Shown here: piece after piece, positions 29,882-30,979 of the stretch | Layout: each line of letters opens with the position of its first letter | Numbering within the stretch: the stretch's first letter is position 1 | DNA from: CAZVCJ01 sp964625745 | GTDB lineage: Bacteria > Chloroflexota > Anaerolineae > VGOG01 | Direction: 5' to 3' | NCBI GenBank assembly: GCA_964625745.1 | Contig: CAZVCJ010000034.1 | Span: 1-30,979 of the forward strand | DNA length: 30,979 nucleotides | Program-made: the position numbers and the translations under genes | Notes under the pieces: model-generated | What the model saw: only the letters and a program-made list of their open reading frames with translations | Database searches by the model: none | What the model was told of the DNA's origin: nothing

Positions 29882-30928
29882 TCACTTCATCGTCAAGGCC
29901 ATCACCGCTTTCTGCACGTGCAGCCGGTTCTCGGCCTCGTCGAAGGCCACCGACTGCGGCCCGTCAATGACCTCGTCGGTCACTTCGAAGCCGCGGTCGC
30001 AGGGGAGGCAGTGCATGTAGATGGCCTCAGGGTCAGCTAGAGCCATCTTGTCGGCGTCGCAGATCCAGTCCTGGTTGGCGTCGAAAATCTCTTGGGCCTT
30101 CTGCGGATCATCCTCGCCCACCGGCGGCTTGAACATGGGCACCGCCGCCCAGGCCTTGGGGTAGACCACGTGAGCTCCATCGAAGGCTTCCTCCATGCTG
30201 TTGGAAATCTCGAAAGATCCCCCGGACTTCTCGGCATACCCCTCGCAGGCCTGGAGCACCTCTTCGTCGAGCTCCATCCCGTCAGGATGGGCCAGCACCA
30301 CGTCCATGCCCATCATGCTGGCCGCGATGATCGCGCTCTGGGGCACGGCTCGCGGCTTGTGGACGCTGGGCGAATAGGCCCAACTCATCACGAATCTGAC
30401 CCCCTCGAACGTGCCGAACTTCTCGTAGACAGTGAGGATGTCGGCCAGGGCCTGGCAGGGGTGATACTTGTCGCACTCCATGTTGATGACCGGGATGTCC
30501 GCCCAGTAGGCGAAGTTCCGCATCACCTCGTGAGCTCCGCCGTACTCCCAGTCCACTGGATCGCCGTAACAGCGGATGGCGATGGCGTCGCCCATGCGCG
30601 CCAGCACACGCGCCACGTCGGAGACGCGCTCGGTGCTGTAGGCTACTTCTCTGCCCGGCAACGCCGGCGTGTAGATCTTGCTGGGGTCCAGGAAGTGGGC
30701 GTGCCCGCCTAGTTGGGTCATCCCCGCCTCGAAGCTGTTGCGGGTGCGCAGGCTCTGGTTGTAGAAGATCATGAACAGCGTCTTGGCTCGCAGCAGATGA
30801 TCGTGGGGCTCGCCCAGGGCGAAGCGCCGTTTGAAGTCCAGCGCCACGTCCAGGATGGTCTCCACCTCCTCCGTGGTGTAATCCAGCAGAGTGAGGAAAT
30901 CTCGGCCTCGGAACGATTCGGTTTTCAT
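29882..30928 (-). CDS. Carbamoyltransferase of AOTC/YgeW-like clade, copy 2
   Basis: The product has 348 residues. The motifs are NQSLRTRNSFE (carbamoyl phosphate), HPCQALAD, MSWAYSPSVHKPRAVPQ, MGMDVVLAHPDGMELDEEV, GAHVVYPKAWAAVP and MHCLPCDRGFEVTDEV. The WAYSPS and VVYPKAWA blocks are those of YgeW and acetylornithine transcarbamylases rather than OTCase, which would have a DVWxSMG loop. It therefore probably carbamoylates an unusual amine or amide. AAGGAG precedes ATG 30928 by 9 nt; the open frame to the window edge has no better start. It may be the first gene of the minus-strand group, but the gap hides the link. Confidence 0.87.
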   Translation of the reverse strand: MKTESFRGRDFLTLLDYTTEEVETILDVALDFKRRFALGEPHDHLLRAKTLFMIFYNQSLRTRNSFEAGMTQLGGHAHFLDPSKIYTPALPGREVAYSTERVSDVARVLARMGDAIAIRCYGDPVDWEYGGAHEVMRNFAYWADIPVINMECDKYHPCQALADILTVYEKFGTFEGVRFVMSWAYSPSVHKPRAVPQSAIIAASMMGMDVVLAHPDGMELDEEVLQACEGYAEKSGGSFEISNSMEEAFDGAHVVYPKAWAAVPMFKPPVGEDDPQKAQEIFDANQDWICDADKMALADPEAIYMHCLPCDRGFEVTDEVIDGPQSVAFDEAENRLHVQKAVMALTMK

Positions 30929-30979
30929 TTTTTTTCTCCTTTTCCAGGTTTGGGGTAATGATACCACAGATAGGGGCAT

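Noticed and set aside
29106..30020. Plus-strand frame running across the second gap
   Set aside because: It translates the antisense of flavin reductase, Ns, GC-rich repeat and carbamoyltransferase; no motif supports it.

Overview
The window looks like a scaffold from a metagenome-assembled or draft genome of an anaerobic member of the Chloroflexota (Anaerolineae-like). This is inferred from gene style. A secreted fibronectin-type protein ends in a YLPVVL tail, there are Thr/Pro-rich and EVPV-rich linkers on zinc-ribbon membrane proteins, and there are LVIVD and TolB-like propellers, tungsten-type aldehyde oxidoreductase chemistry, and many REP-like intergenic repeats. There is no rRNA or marker gene to confirm it. 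Two 100-N scaffold gaps are present (23797-23896 and 29625-29724). The first is an artefact: identical 55-bp sequences flank it.

Left part (1-2546): the end of a secreted FnIII protein, a 31-codon bS22/COX24-like ribosomal protein gene, a long-form glucose-1-phosphate thymidylyltransferase, an RHH-HicB-like antitoxin fusion, and a DUF433 gene broken by one TGA codon.

Envelope module (2787-13271, by eye lower in GC than the rest): tandem genes built from shuffled parts. The parts are cytoplasmic double-Cys zinc ribbons, one or more membrane spans, low-complexity linkers, and extracytoplasmic domains (TolB/PD40 propeller, cyclophilin, FGE-sulfatase fold, LVIVD propeller, TPR). The first ~75 bp of three of these genes are nearly identical, and a ~595-bp internal segment is duplicated. 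One LVIVD gene is a pseudogene. It was truncated at a REP-like element and then split by a 141-bp MITE-like element with perfect 13-bp terminal inverted repeats and a 5-bp target duplication. A second LVIVD lipoprotein appears to have lost its TPR tail by a frameshift.

Catabolic cluster (13441-25008, + strand): B12-type radical SAM protein, YtcJ-like amidohydrolase, MoaD-like protein, aldehyde:ferredoxin oxidoreductase, class I CoA-transferase A and B, thiolase, class III CoA-transferase, and class III aminotransferase. The likely logic is amine/amide release, transamination to an aldehyde, ferredoxin-linked oxidation to an acid, CoA activation and thiolysis. Substrates cannot be read from the sequence. 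Three of these genes carry repeat elements inserted in frame in the coding sequence.

Right part: dTDP-glucose 4,6-dehydratase (25126-26151, functional partner of the thymidylyltransferase at the left), a RelE-type toxin-antitoxin pair with a clear promoter/operator, and a shared bidirectional terminator. These are followed by a convergent minus-strand group: carbamoyltransferase, flavin reductase, second carbamoyltransferase and ArsA-family ATPase. Both carbamoyltransferases resemble the knotted AOTC/YgeW clade rather than ordinary ornithine transcarbamylase.
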